Part shown: in pieces, positions 47,113 to 55,604 of the stretch
Position numbering within the stretch: position 1 is the stretch's first letter
Layout of the letters: each line of letters begins with the position of its first letter
From: Segatella copri
GTDB lineage: Bacteria; Bacteroidota; Bacteroidia; Bacteroidales; Bacteroidaceae
Direction: 5' to 3'
Length of the DNA: 64,000 nucleotides
NCBI RefSeq assembly: GCF_019249655.2
Contig: NZ_CP137557.1
Location: forward strand, 1,237,001 to 1,301,000
Made by a program: the position numbers and the translations under genes
Notes under the pieces: generated by a model
Told to the model about the DNA's origin: nothing
What the model saw: only the letters and a program-made list of their open reading frames with translations
Database searches by the model: none

Positions 47113-48507
47113 GTAAGAAGAAATAAATCATAAGAATCGTTTTGACAATAGTTCGTTAATAATTCAATAATGTGCTAAGCAGCTATACGCTGTAAGCACG
47201 AGAGATCTTTGAAAATCTTGCTAATTAAAGTTCGGTTCGGGGTGTACCCGCTTGCTTTAAAAATTCGTTTCACCAGATAAATATTGGTCATCAGTGACTT
47301 GAATGAAGACATAGAATATTCCATTCCCATCTCCTTCATAGTTACCTTGGCAACATTTAGTGATGTGAACGAAGCATTGAAAGCAAAATCGAGTTTCCAC
47401 TTATCGCGAGCCTGGCAGTCCATAAGACCAGTATAGCCTTTGGCGTCACGAAAGCAAAATTCGATCTGGAACCTGGTTCTATAATAAAGAAGTACTTCTT
47501 CACCCGAAAGTGAGGTGTCTGTAGAGAAGAATAGTTTCTTCTTGCCATTCGGCATCTGCCAGATGACAAGTCTAACTTTACACCTGAGTGCCTTGGAATA
47601 GGCTATCAAAGTATAAGCTGTTCCTTCTATATCTTTCATCTCCATCTTCTCCATTCGAGTGAGGTCAAGATTCTTCATATCAATCTTGCCATCCTTGGTC
47701 TTGGGGCGACCACGTTTTCCAGTACGTGGACCAGCATAGACATAAAAGAGACAAGCATTGTCACGAAAGCGGCTTATCAAAGAGAACCCTTCTTTCTTTA
47801 TCCCATTAACAAATGTACTTGTAGAGAAGTAAGCATCTGCAACTATGAGGGTTGAGAGTTTAAGAAGTTCCTTGCGGTAACGCTTAATGACGCTGATATA
47901 GAAATCTACCATAGTCTTGTTTCTAAGACTCAGTTCTTTATTACTTAGCGACTGGTGTGCTTTTAACATCATGCAGTCTTTGGCATCAATATCAATGAGG
48001 CCAATACCCATGATTTCGAGACCATGTTTAACAGACTGTGCACATCCCGACCAAAAACGACCGATATGTGGAGTCTTCTTGCCAGCTTTGCTGATGTAGC
48101 TGGGATCAATGGCAATAGCCCATCTTCCCTGTTTACCAAAGAAGCGCTTGGCAAGTGAGACATTAAGTTTGAGCCAGTCAATGCTTTTCGACTTTTTTAA
48201 GCCGAATGCGTTGCGATAGGTTTGCTCAACATGCGAGCCATACCTCCCCATTTGGGTGAAATTTATCTTTCTTGGTATTACCATGAACAAAATTATCACC
48301 TCGATGAGTATTTTCTCGAAACTTTTTGTTAACTTTGCAGCCGAATCTTCAACTGCATCTTTAAAGATATCCATATATTGGTCAAGTCCTGTATTCATAT
48401 AATTTTGCGTTTGTCGTGATTTGCAAAGTTACTGAAAATCAGCGACTTGACCAACTTTCTATAGTTAAGTTTTCATAAGCATTTCTTAATATAAGTTATT
48501 GATTTAC
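47113..48507 (-). mobile_element. IS4-type insertion sequence (ends tentative)
   Basis: The transposase gene is flanked by an 8-bp direct repeat AGACGATT (47105-47112 and 48508-48515), which would make the element 1395 bp with GTAA.../...TTAC termini. Beyond those few bases the terminal inverted repeats are poor, so the exact ends are uncertain even though the element itself is clear. Confidence 0.55.
47175..48398 (-). CDS. IS4-family transposase
   Basis: This 407-aa DDE transposase has WAIAIDPSYISKAGKKTPH (first Asp), LIVADAYFSTSTFV (second Asp) and the YREK signature of IS4-type enzymes in YYRTRFQIEFCFRDAK (Y-x2-R-x3-E-x6-K). The frame is intact from MNTGLDQYMDIF to LQRIAA. It lies between the UpxY-helicase operon and the right copy of the duplicated terminator, inside the island. 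Confidence 0.9.
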   Translation of the reverse strand: MNTGLDQYMDIFKDAVEDSAAKLTKSFEKILIEVIILFMVIPRKINFTQMGRYGSHVEQTYRNAFGLKKSKSIDWLKLNVSLAKRFFGKQGRWAIAIDPSYISKAGKKTPHIGRFWSGCAQSVKHGLEIMGIGLIDIDAKDCMMLKAHQSLSNKELSLRNKTMVDFYISVIKRYRKELLKLSTLIVADAYFSTSTFVNGIKKEGFSLISRFRDNACLFYVYAGPRTGKRGRPKTKDGKIDMKNLDLTRMEKMEMKDIEGTAYTLIAYSKALRCKVRLVIWQMPNGKKKLFFSTDTSLSGEEVLLYYRTRFQIEFCFRDAKGYTGLMDCQARDKWKLDFAFNASFTSLNVAKVTMKEMGMEYSMSSFKSLMTNIYLVKRIFKASGYTPNRTLISKIFKDLSCLQRIAA

Positions 48508-48550
48508 AGACGATTAAATATTAATTTAACGCAGTATTGTTTTGATTGTT

Positions 48551-48595
48551 ATACTAAAAAAGGTCGCCAAAATGCTGGCGACCTTTTTTTTAGTA
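48551..48595. terminator. Bidirectional terminator, right copy of duplicated element
   Basis: Same GGTCGCCA-AAATGC-TGGCGACC hairpin, A/T extensions and ATACTA/TAGTAT tips as at 31060-31104, with one extra T. It ends the minus-strand antiporter gene (stop at 48611). Confidence 0.9.
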
Positions 48596-48610
48596 TCCTT
48601 TGTTTTCTCT

Positions 48611-50743
48611 TTATTTTCTGAATTTCTTTTTGAACCATTGGTTGAATGCCACGTAGGCACTGATTTCCTCCTGGTGCTGAGGCTCGGCAAATGTCAGTAC
48701 ATTGCCCGATGAATCTCCGTGCTGGTCAGGGAAGATTATCATCAGGTTGGTGCCCGAGAAGAAACGTGTAAGCTCTTCCGGCAATCGCTCCAATGCCGAC
48801 TTGTGGGAAACGGTTCCCTTTCGGGCTGTTACCACCACAAAGAGATGGTCCTTGCTTATGTGTGAGGCAAGCTGCGGCATCTCGTTCCAATGGTGCATCA
48901 GGGTGTAGTCGGCTCTCACTTCATGATGGCGGTTGGTGATGTACTCGTTGATGAGTGCCATCGTCTCCTCCCTGCCATGGAATTGGATGCGGCAATCCAG
49001 GTTACCGGCAAGTCGGGCGAGTCGCTCTACCCATCGGTAGAAGCCCGGTTCAAACTCGGCTCTCGATGGTATCGCCACCTGTATTCGGCGGATGGTATTG
49101 AGCGGCTGCTTGATGCGCGCCATGATAATCTGACGGCTCAGTCCGTTGAAGAGACTCTGGTGGAACTCTCCCCAGAACTTAGGCGAAACCTCCGGGTGCA
49201 TGTGCATGCCGATGATGATTTCTGAACACTGGAACTCGTTGAAGGCATGCTTGATGCCGTTGGCAATGTTGGCAGCAATGCGAACTTGTGTCTGTGTCAT
49301 CACATCCGTGGCTGCGGCAAGCTGACTGCAATGGTCCAGCAGCTGGCGACCCTGTTCCTGCTTGTATCGCATGTCCTTATCATCATATACCACGTTCAGG
49401 CAGACCAGTCCTCTGTTCAGTTTCTGGTTTCTCACCAGGAAGGCGAGGCTCATCAGATTATCGGCATATTCTGGATACTTCACAGGTATGAGAATCTTCT
49501 CATCGCTAACCTTCTTGGTATCCTCGGCATCTGGAAGCTCCTTGTCGCGGAGGATAATCTTTCTGGAACTCCAGTCGGTGAGCATCGAAGAGATGACGCA
49601 GGTGCAGAGAATCATCATTACCACTCCATTCAGCATGTCATCGTTCACCAGATAGGTGTTAGGTCCCACCAGGATGTTCATACCCACCATCACCATGGCG
49701 ATACTGCCGGCAGCATGGGCAGAAGTCAAACCGAACATCATGTGACCCGATGACAGCGGCAACCGGAATCCGAAGCAGGCGGCATAGGCTGCAATGGCTT
49801 TTCCCAAGGTTCCGAAGAACACGATGCAGAAGATGACCCACAGAATATGACCGCCCTGGAAGAGCAGTCCCACGTTGATGAGCATGCCCACACCTATCAG
49901 AAAGTAAGGGATGAAGAGTGCATTGCCCGTAAACTCCAGTCGGTTCATCAGCGGAGAAACGTGCGGGATATACCTGTTTAATATAAGACCTGCGAAGAAG
50001 GCACCGAACACGCCCTCGATGCCCACCATCTGCGAGAGAGCCGCACTCATGAAGAGCATCGCCATCACGAAGATAAACTGCATCACGGAATCGCTGTACC
50101 GGCGCAGGAACCATCTCGTTAATCTAGGAATCAGGAAAATCATGACTCCGCAGTAAGCTGCAAACTTGGCGGCGAAGAAAAGCCAGAAGAGAACGCCGTC
50201 GTGCTTGGAGAACGAGGCGACGAGACCCGCCAGCATGATGAGCGCTATCAGCAGCGAAAGCATACTGGAACCCACACTCAGCGTGACGCTCGGCTTCTGC
50301 TGCAATCCGAATCGGGAAACGATAGGGTAGGCTATCAGGGTGTTGGAAGCCATGATGCAACTCAGCAGGAAGGAAGCCTTGAGGGAATAATGCAGCAGCC
50401 AGATGCTCATGCCGAAGGTGAGGAAGAAGGGGATGAAGCAGGTGAGCAGACCATAGATGATGAGCCGCAACTTGTTTTTCTTCATGCCTTCCATGTCCAT
50501 CTCTAGGGCTGCGAGAAACATGATGTAATAAAGTCCCACCTTTCCGAAGAGTTCGAACGAGGCATCTCGTTCCAGGATGTTCAGTCCGTATTTGCCCACG
50601 AGGATACCCGCCAGCACCATTCCGATGATGTGGGGAATTCTGAGTTTACCCATGATGATGGGGGCAAAGAGGATGATGAGGAGCACTACGAAGAAGATCA
50701 ACGTAGGGTCGGTAATCGGGAAGTATTGGGCAATATTTATCAT
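48611..50743 (-). CDS. CPA2-family cation:proton antiporter with C-terminal USP-like region
   Basis: This 710-aa inner-membrane protein has about twelve hydrophobic helices over residues 1-395 with CPA2 signatures (LRIPHIIGMVLAGILVG, VGIEGVFGAFFAGLILNR, FGLTSAHAAGSIAMVMVG). A ~300-residue soluble C-terminal region follows, resembling universal-stress-type domains (DEKILIPVKYPEYADNLMSLA, CSEIIIGMHMHPE). Such proteins exchange Na+ or K+ for protons. It is expressed from a canonical promoter at 50824-50854 and reads toward the island terminator. Codon use is host-like. Confidence 0.9.
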   Translation of the reverse strand: MINIAQYFPITDPTLIFFVVLLIILFAPIIMGKLRIPHIIGMVLAGILVGKYGLNILERDASFELFGKVGLYYIMFLAALEMDMEGMKKNKLRLIIYGLLTCFIPFFLTFGMSIWLLHYSLKASFLLSCIMASNTLIAYPIVSRFGLQQKPSVTLSVGSSMLSLLIALIMLAGLVASFSKHDGVLFWLFFAAKFAAYCGVMIFLIPRLTRWFLRRYSDSVMQFIFVMAMLFMSAALSQMVGIEGVFGAFFAGLILNRYIPHVSPLMNRLEFTGNALFIPYFLIGVGMLINVGLLFQGGHILWVIFCIVFFGTLGKAIAAYAACFGFRLPLSSGHMMFGLTSAHAAGSIAMVMVGMNILVGPNTYLVNDDMLNGVVMMILCTCVISSMLTDWSSRKIILRDKELPDAEDTKKVSDEKILIPVKYPEYADNLMSLAFLVRNQKLNRGLVCLNVVYDDKDMRYKQEQGRQLLDHCSQLAAATDVMTQTQVRIAANIANGIKHAFNEFQCSEIIIGMHMHPEVSPKFWGEFHQSLFNGLSRQIIMARIKQPLNTIRRIQVAIPSRAEFEPGFYRWVERLARLAGNLDCRIQFHGREETMALINEYITNRHHEVRADYTLMHHWNEMPQLASHISKDHLFVVVTARKGTVSHKSALERLPEELTRFFSGTNLMIIFPDQHGDSSGNVLTFAEPQHQEEISAYVAFNQWFKKKFRK

Positions 50744-50823
50744 TGGCTTTCTTCTTTTTATTAGTTATGTTGAAAGAGGGATTCCGGCATCCGCCATCAC
50801 CCCTCTTCTTTCGTTTTTGAGTG

Positions 50824-50854
50824 CAAAATTACGAATAATTCTTGAAAGAGCAAA
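50824..50854 (-). promoter_or_regulatory. Promoter of antiporter gene
   Basis: Minus-strand TTTG (50851-50854) and TAATTTTG (50824-50831) are separated by 19 bp, a textbook Bacteroidetes -33/-7 pair. Confidence 0.75.
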
Positions 50855-50949
50855 GTTTTTGCCCTCTTATCCTTTCATTGTGGAGATATTTTTGTAATTT
50901 TGCACCCCGAAAACAAATATATAAGATAAAAAGAATTAGGATAGCACAT

Positions 50950-52089
50950 ATGAAAAAAGGATTGTTTGCTCTCGCCCTGGGTACCTTTACTCTGGGTATG
51001 GCAGAGTTTATTATCGAGGGAATCCTCACCGATGTGGCGCACGATATGAACGTGTCCATCCCTCAGGCTGGTCATCTCATCTCCATCTATGCGCTGGGCG
51101 TTTGCGCCGGTGCCTTTTCTCTTATCTTGATGCATAAGTACCGCCCCAAGAAGATTCTCCTGTTTCTCACTTCGCTGGTTACACTGGGTGCCGTCATTGC
51201 AACGATTGCCCCAAGCTACTGGCTTTTGCTCTGTGCCCGATTTGTTCAGGGACTTCCTCATGGTGCCTACTTCGGCACGGGTACCATCGTGGCTGTGAAG
51301 ATGGCAAAGGAGGGCAAGGGAACCAAGGCGGTGGCGATGATGTGTGCCGGTATGCCTTTTGCCAACCTGATGGGTGTTCCGCTGGGCACCTTTCTGAGTC
51401 ATGCCTTCTCCTGGCGAGTACCTTTCCTGATGTCGGTGGCGTTGGGAGTCATTACGCTTTATATGATTTACAAGTGGGTTCCTGATGTAGAGGCTTTGCC
51501 TAACAAGGGCATGAAGGCGCAGTTCAGATTCATGCGCAATCTGGCTCCGTGGCTTATCATCGCCGCCACCTTCCTGGGCAATGGCGGTATTCTCTGCTGG
51601 TTCAGTTATATCTCACCGCTTTTGCAGATAGATGGCGGATTCCATGCGGCATCAATCTCTGTACTGATGATACTTGCCGGTTTGGGAATGGTGGTAGGAA
51701 ACCAGCTGAGTGCCTTGCTGGCAGATAGGTTCAAGCCGGGTCGCTTTACCTGTTGCCTTCAGTTTCTGGCTGCTGCAGCCTTGCTTGCCACCTTCTTCTT
51801 CTCGTACAATGGCTGGGTATCGGCAGCGATGATGTTCATCAGTTGTGCCTGCCTTTTCGGTATCGGTTCGCCAGAGCAGTTTCTCATCGTGAAGCACAGC
51901 GAGGGAGGCGAGATGCTGGGCGGTTGCTGCATCCAGGCAGCGTTCAATCTGGGCAATGCCCTGGGTGCCTTCTTGGGCGGAATCCCTGTGGCGATGGGAT
52001 TGGGATATAATTATCCTGCGCTCATCGGTGTGCCGATGGCATTGGCTGGAGCCGTTTGTCTTCTGGTGTTTCATCGTAAATACGAGTAA
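50950..52089 (+). CDS. MFS transporter, AraJ/PbuE-like
   Basis: This 379-aa major facilitator has twelve hydrophobic helices, opening MKKGLFALALGTFTLGMAEFIIEGIL and continuing with QAGHLISIYALGVCAGA, the pattern of the AraJ/PbuE drug- or nucleoside-efflux group. The ATG at 50950 is chosen because the 36 codons before it overlap the promoter (TAATTTTG at 50895-50902) and encode no helix. It is divergent from the antiporter. Substrate is not predictable from sequence. Confidence 0.88.
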   Translation: MKKGLFALALGTFTLGMAEFIIEGILTDVAHDMNVSIPQAGHLISIYALGVCAGAFSLILMHKYRPKKILLFLTSLVTLGAVIATIAPSYWLLLCARFVQGLPHGAYFGTGTIVAVKMAKEGKGTKAVAMMCAGMPFANLMGVPLGTFLSHAFSWRVPFLMSVALGVITLYMIYKWVPDVEALPNKGMKAQFRFMRNLAPWLIIAATFLGNGGILCWFSYISPLLQIDGGFHAASISVLMILAGLGMVVGNQLSALLADRFKPGRFTCCLQFLAAAALLATFFFSYNGWVSAAMMFISCACLFGIGSPEQFLIVKHSEGGEMLGGCCIQAAFNLGNALGAFLGGIPVAMGLGYNYPALIGVPMALAGAVCLLVFHRKYE

Positions 52090-52191
52090 ACTTCCCCTTG
52101 AGATATACTCATTCCTCCTTCCTTTATTGGTAGAGACTCCTCGTCGAAGACGGGAATTCCTGCATCACTTATTTTTTTTTCGGGATATTCC

Positions 52192-52222
52192 TTTGCTTGT
52201 ATCATTATTTTTTGTAACTTTG
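52192..52222 (+). promoter_or_regulatory. Promoter of AAA-ATPase-like gene
   Basis: TTTG (52192-52195) and TAACTTTG (52215-52222) with 19-bp spacing, 27 bp before the start codon. Confidence 0.75.
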
Positions 52223-52248
52223 CCGAAAGATTTTAAAAAGGCAGCAAT

Positions 52249-53835
52249 ATGAAATATCCTATAGGAATACAAGACTTCGAAAAAATCATAGAGGGTGGAT
52301 ATGTTTATCTTGATAAAACTGGCCTCGTTTATGATTTGGTGCAAAATGGCAATATATACTTTCTGTGTCGTCCTAGACGATTCGGAAAGTCGTTGCTCGT
52401 ATCTACCTTGAAATACTATTTCGAGGGAAAAAAGGAGTTGTTCAAGGGCCTTGCCATCGATAAACTGGAGAAAGATTGGAAGCAATATCCTGTGTTCCAT
52501 CTCTCTTTTGGTGGTCAAAACTTTGTAGAGCCTTATGCGTTAGACAAAGTGTTGGAGGAGTTTGTTGCCATGGCAGAACGTATCTATGGACGTGAGGAGT
52601 TGGCCGAGACTTTAGGCAGCCGCTTTAAGGCAGTGTTGGGGAAAGCTCATCAGAAGACAGGAATGAGGGCTGTCGTGCTAATTGATGAATACGATAAGCC
52701 GTTGTTGGACGTAATGGATATGGATATTCCTGTAAGAGAAACTCCGAATAAAATGACTTTGGAAGAGTATAATCGCAATCTTCTCAAAGGTTTTTATTCC
52801 GTTTTTAAGGAAGCCGATGCCGATTTGCAGTTTGTTTTGTTGACTGGCGTTACCAAGTTCTCTCAGGTGAGTGTGTTCAGCGGTTTTAACCAACCTGATG
52901 ACATTAGCTTGGATGAGCACTATGAGGCTCTTTGTGGAATCACCAAGGAAGAATTATATACGACCTTTAGGGAGCAAATCAAGGCAATGGCAGAGAGATA
53001 TAGGGTTTCAGAGGATGAGATGAAGTATAAGTTGAAACGTAAGTTCGACGGTTATCATTTTAGCTCTAACATGCTCGATATCTATAATCCGTTTAGTATC
53101 TTGAATTCCTTGAGCAAGAGGAGACTAAGCGACTTTTGGTTTCGTACTGGTACACCAACTTATTTGGTTCGCTTGCTTTCCCATTTTAAGGAGAATTTGA
53201 ATGAGTTGACTGGCAAGTATTATCCAACAAGTAGTTTCGTGGATTATCGGGCAGATGTAGAAGCGCCATTGCCTATGATTTATCAGAGTGGCTATCTTAC
53301 GATAAAGGATTGGAACATGAATATGGATTCCTATCTATTGGATTTTCCGAATGATGAGGTAAAAAATGGTTTCCTTACTTTGGTGGCTACTAGCTATTTA
53401 CAGCCAAAAGAGTCGACTGATGCTTTTGTTTTACAAGTGGTGAGTGCTATGGACGTGGGCGATTGTAAACAGTTGGAGAAACTGCTCACTTCTTTCTTTG
53501 CCAGCATCCCTTATGGTCAACGCCGTAAGGATGACGAGCGAGAGAAAGAGCGCTATTTCCAATATACCTTCTATCTCGTATTGAGAATGATCAGCTGTTT
53601 CACGGTCTTCATCGAAAAGCAGCAAAGCGAAGGTAGGGTAGATTGCGTGGTTGAGACCCAGAACTATATCTACATCTTCGAGTTCAAGCGTGATGGTTTG
53701 GCAGAGGAAGCCCTGAAGCAGATAGAGGAAATGGGCTATGCTAGGGAATATGCAGCAGATGGCAGAAAGATTTATCAGATAGGCTGCAACTTCTCATCGA
53801 AGACGGGAACCATTGATGGGTGGAAAATGAAGTAG
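52249..53835 (+). CDS. AAA-ATPase-like / PD-(D/E)XK nuclease family protein
   Basis: This 528-aa protein matches the AAA-ATPase_like plus PDDEXK_9 architecture that is expanded in Bacteroidota. It opens YPIGIQDFEKIIEGGYVYLDKT. Walker A is RPRRFGKSLLVSTL (~41-54) and Walker B is VVLIDEYDKPL (~142-152), followed by LLTGVTKFSQVSVFSGFN. A C-terminal nuclease-like fold carries GRVDCVVETQNYIYIFEFK (~466-484), which has the D...E-x-K triad. Function is unknown; the family occurs in many near-identical copies per genome. A 13-base match to its 3' coding end (TCGAAGACGGGAA) at 52142-52154 hints that another copy once lay upstream. Confidence 0.88.
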   Translation: MKYPIGIQDFEKIIEGGYVYLDKTGLVYDLVQNGNIYFLCRPRRFGKSLLVSTLKYYFEGKKELFKGLAIDKLEKDWKQYPVFHLSFGGQNFVEPYALDKVLEEFVAMAERIYGREELAETLGSRFKAVLGKAHQKTGMRAVVLIDEYDKPLLDVMDMDIPVRETPNKMTLEEYNRNLLKGFYSVFKEADADLQFVLLTGVTKFSQVSVFSGFNQPDDISLDEHYEALCGITKEELYTTFREQIKAMAERYRVSEDEMKYKLKRKFDGYHFSSNMLDIYNPFSILNSLSKRRLSDFWFRTGTPTYLVRLLSHFKENLNELTGKYYPTSSFVDYRADVEAPLPMIYQSGYLTIKDWNMNMDSYLLDFPNDEVKNGFLTLVATSYLQPKESTDAFVLQVVSAMDVGDCKQLEKLLTSFFASIPYGQRRKDDEREKERYFQYTFYLVLRMISCFTVFIEKQQSEGRVDCVVETQNYIYIFEFKRDGLAEEALKQIEEMGYAREYAADGRKIYQIGCNFSSKTGTIDGWKMK

Positions 53836-54036
53836 ATAATTTGCAAGAATTACCCGAAGATGTAGTGATGTGGCGTTATTGAGAATGAATCTTCTTTACA
53901 TTAGCTTGCCTGAGATTCTCGTATTTCCAGACGCTTATTATTTCTTTGAGAATATCGTAAATATGAAGAGAGATAGAAACTTATTGATAATCAAGTGTTT
54001 ATAATTTCTTGACAAGATGGTGACGTTGAGGAAAAT
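53836..54036. other. Gene-free interval
   Basis: I see no coding frame, RNA gene or clear terminator here. It leads into the palindrome array at 54037. Confidence 0.6.
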
Positions 54037-54145
54037 CTATAGTTGTACGACTATAACCCCTATAGTTGTACAACCATAACTCTACAGTTGTACAACCATA
54101 GCATGTATAGTCGTACAACTGTAACTTTATAGTCGTACAACTATA
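54037..54145. repeat. Five-fold array of AGTTGTACAACT-like palindromes
   Basis: Five copies of TATAGTTGTACAACTATA-like palindromes have GTAC centres at 54045, 54068, 54090, 54113 and 54135, i.e. alternating 23- and 22-bp spacing. Each copy has one or two substitutions (for example GTCGTAC). Regular spacing of about two helical turns suggests protein binding along one DNA face. Confidence 0.85.
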
Positions 54146-54170
54146 GGTCTTATTCTTAATAGAGAGCAGA

Positions 54171-54208
54171 AAACGGGGATTTCCAGCCTTTCAAATCCCT
54201 CGTTTTTG
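54171..54208 (+). terminator. Terminator-like hairpin after palindrome array
   Basis: ACGGGGATTT (54173-54182) pairs with AAATCCCTCGT (54193-54203) with a bulge and is followed by TTTTTG. There is no obvious gene just upstream; the transcript it ends is unknown. Confidence 0.55.
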
Positions 54209-54270
54209 TCGCTAGATTCCAAACTTGTAAGTATATGAATTTTGAGTATAAATATTGACGGGAGGTTGGG

Positions 54271-54335
54271 TATTCTCCTTTCACACTTAATAAGTTGATT
54301 AGCTGAGATGAAGATTAGGTTGTGAAAGGAGAATA
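54271..54335. repeat. Perfect 15-bp inverted repeat
   Basis: TATTCTCCTTTCACA (54271-54285) and TGTGAAAGGAGAATA (54321-54335) are exact complements separated by 35 bp. No gene lies between them. Confidence 0.85.
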
Positions 54336-54423
54336 GAAACAAGGAAACCAAGCGTAAGGTCTAGCATCCGTTTTGTCATTTGGTACATTCAGAATGGCAT
54401 TTCATACAAGACAAGTTTGGATA

Positions 54424-54455
54424 TTTGGCTGATTGAAATGATCTTTTTACTTTTG
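54424..54455 (+). promoter_or_regulatory. Promoter of small secreted protein
   Basis: TTTG (54424-54427) and TACTTTTG (54448-54455) with 20-bp spacing give a canonical promoter, implying a leader of ~75 nt before the start at 54538. Confidence 0.75.
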
Positions 54456-54537
54456 CACTCGTAATCGGGAAGCGATGGAAAAGAAAGAATCGTAGAACGA
54501 GGAAAATGAAGTATAACCCTTTAATATATAATAAGGT

Positions 54538-54879
54538 ATGAAGAAGATTATGATTTCGTTGATGCTGGTAGTAGCTGCCACCACAACCAGTTTTGCAAAG
54601 AGTAACAACACCGATGTGGCAAATGCCGTAAAGAGCGTAGCCGAGCAGGTGAAGCAGGCACCATCCGGCATAGTGTATGGTGTAGTTGAAAACACCAAGC
54701 ACCACATCACCGTAGCTACTCCTTTCGGAAAGTACACCATAGAGAAGAAGGACGGCGGCGTCAGCTTTATGGGAATGTCGGCGAAGCTGGTATCATCGAA
54801 GAATGGCATTTATAAAGTCAAGACATCCCTTGGTAATTTTACGTTGAATGCCGGAAAGGGAACGGTGGTGAAGAACTAA
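54538..54879 (+). CDS. Small secreted protein of unknown function
   Basis: This 113-aa protein has a clear signal peptide (MKKIMISLMLVVAATTTSFA-K). A ~90-residue mature part follows, rich in short beta-strands (GIVYGVVENTKHHITVATPFGKYTIEKKDGG; LVSSKNGIYKVKTSLGNFTLN). I do not recognise a family. It has its own promoter and no operon partner. It lies between the repeat-rich interval and transposase remnants, so it may be a strain-variable gene. Confidence 0.75.
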   Translation: MKKIMISLMLVVAATTTSFAKSNNTDVANAVKSVAEQVKQAPSGIVYGVVENTKHHITVATPFGKYTIEKKDGGVSFMGMSAKLVSSKNGIYKVKTSLGNFTLNAGKGTVVKN

Positions 54880-54959
54880 ACGGAAAAGGAAGATAGAAAA
54901 TTGGCTATATTTGATAGATTTCTGTCGTAACTTCTAAAGAGAGCAGGACTAGTTTTGAA

Positions 54960-55182
54960 AAGATGGGGAAAGAATGTTGGCAGAAGCCATATACGTGAAC
55001 TCATTTCGGTAAGAGACACGATTATGGAGAGGAAAGACAATGTGCTCAATTATTTCAAAATAGATCTACCAATGCTTCTACAGAATCTTTCAACTCTAAG
55101 CTGAAAGGCTTTAGGGCACAAGTGCGTGGGCTGGCAGTCATGCCATTCTTCATATATCGTACGGTCAAGATCTTTGGTTAGG
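54960..55182 (+). pseudogene. Transposase C-terminal remnant (ISL3-like / ISAon1-type)
   Basis: In two frames joined by a one-base shift at the AAAA run near 55057 the sequence reads GRSHIRELISVRDTIMERKDNVLNYFK and then NRSTNASTESFNSKLKGFR, ending PFFIYRTVKIFG-stop. This is the conserved C-terminal block of a DDE transposase of that group. No N-terminal part is left. Confidence 0.7.
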
Positions 55183-55486
55183 AACCCTTCAACATCCTTC
55201 TTCTTGCGTGTACACGTCCTCTCATTACTGAATTATCAGATAAATTGAGGCTGAAACATCCCTTCTGCCTACGACATCCCCTTACCCCACAATGCGACTT
55301 GAGACAATATGCAGTATCATACCCATAAGTTATCATCGAAGATACGTTCCTTTCCTTCACCCCAGGGCGATAACTAGAGAACTTCTTGTATGTAGGCTTT
55401 GCATCATACAGTTCAGTCTCTATAAACTGATGGTTGAAATCAACGTCATACTTCTCACCTTCTTTCAGTTGACCAGATGCAAACAT
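55178..55486 (-). pseudogene. Transposase fragment (IS1380-like)
   Basis: A short minus-strand frame contains KYDVDFNHQFIETELYDAK and YKKFSSYRPGVKE, resembling the middle of IS1380-type DDE transposases. The rest of the frame is unlike a transposase, so this is a decayed fragment. It abuts the remnant at 54960. Confidence 0.55.
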
Positions 55487-55568
55487 ACAAGTGAGTAGTT
55501 ATGTGTTGAGAAATTTAGGTTAAATAGCCTTAAATTTTCATTGGGGCGTTGATATTTTCTACCATTTC

Positions 55569-55600
55569 TTGCCTTTTCTCAATAAAATTCCGTACTTTTG
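55569..55600 (+). promoter_or_regulatory. Promoter upstream of leader RNA and second UpxY
   Basis: TTG (55569-55571) and TACTTTTG (55593-55600) with 21-bp spacing. The start codon of UpxY is ~490 bp downstream, with a terminator in between. Confidence 0.65.
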
Positions 55601-55604
55601 CAAT

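Noticed and set aside
54037..54145. CRISPR array
   Set aside because: Units are palindromic with only a few bases between them, no unique ~30-bp spacers and no cas genes.
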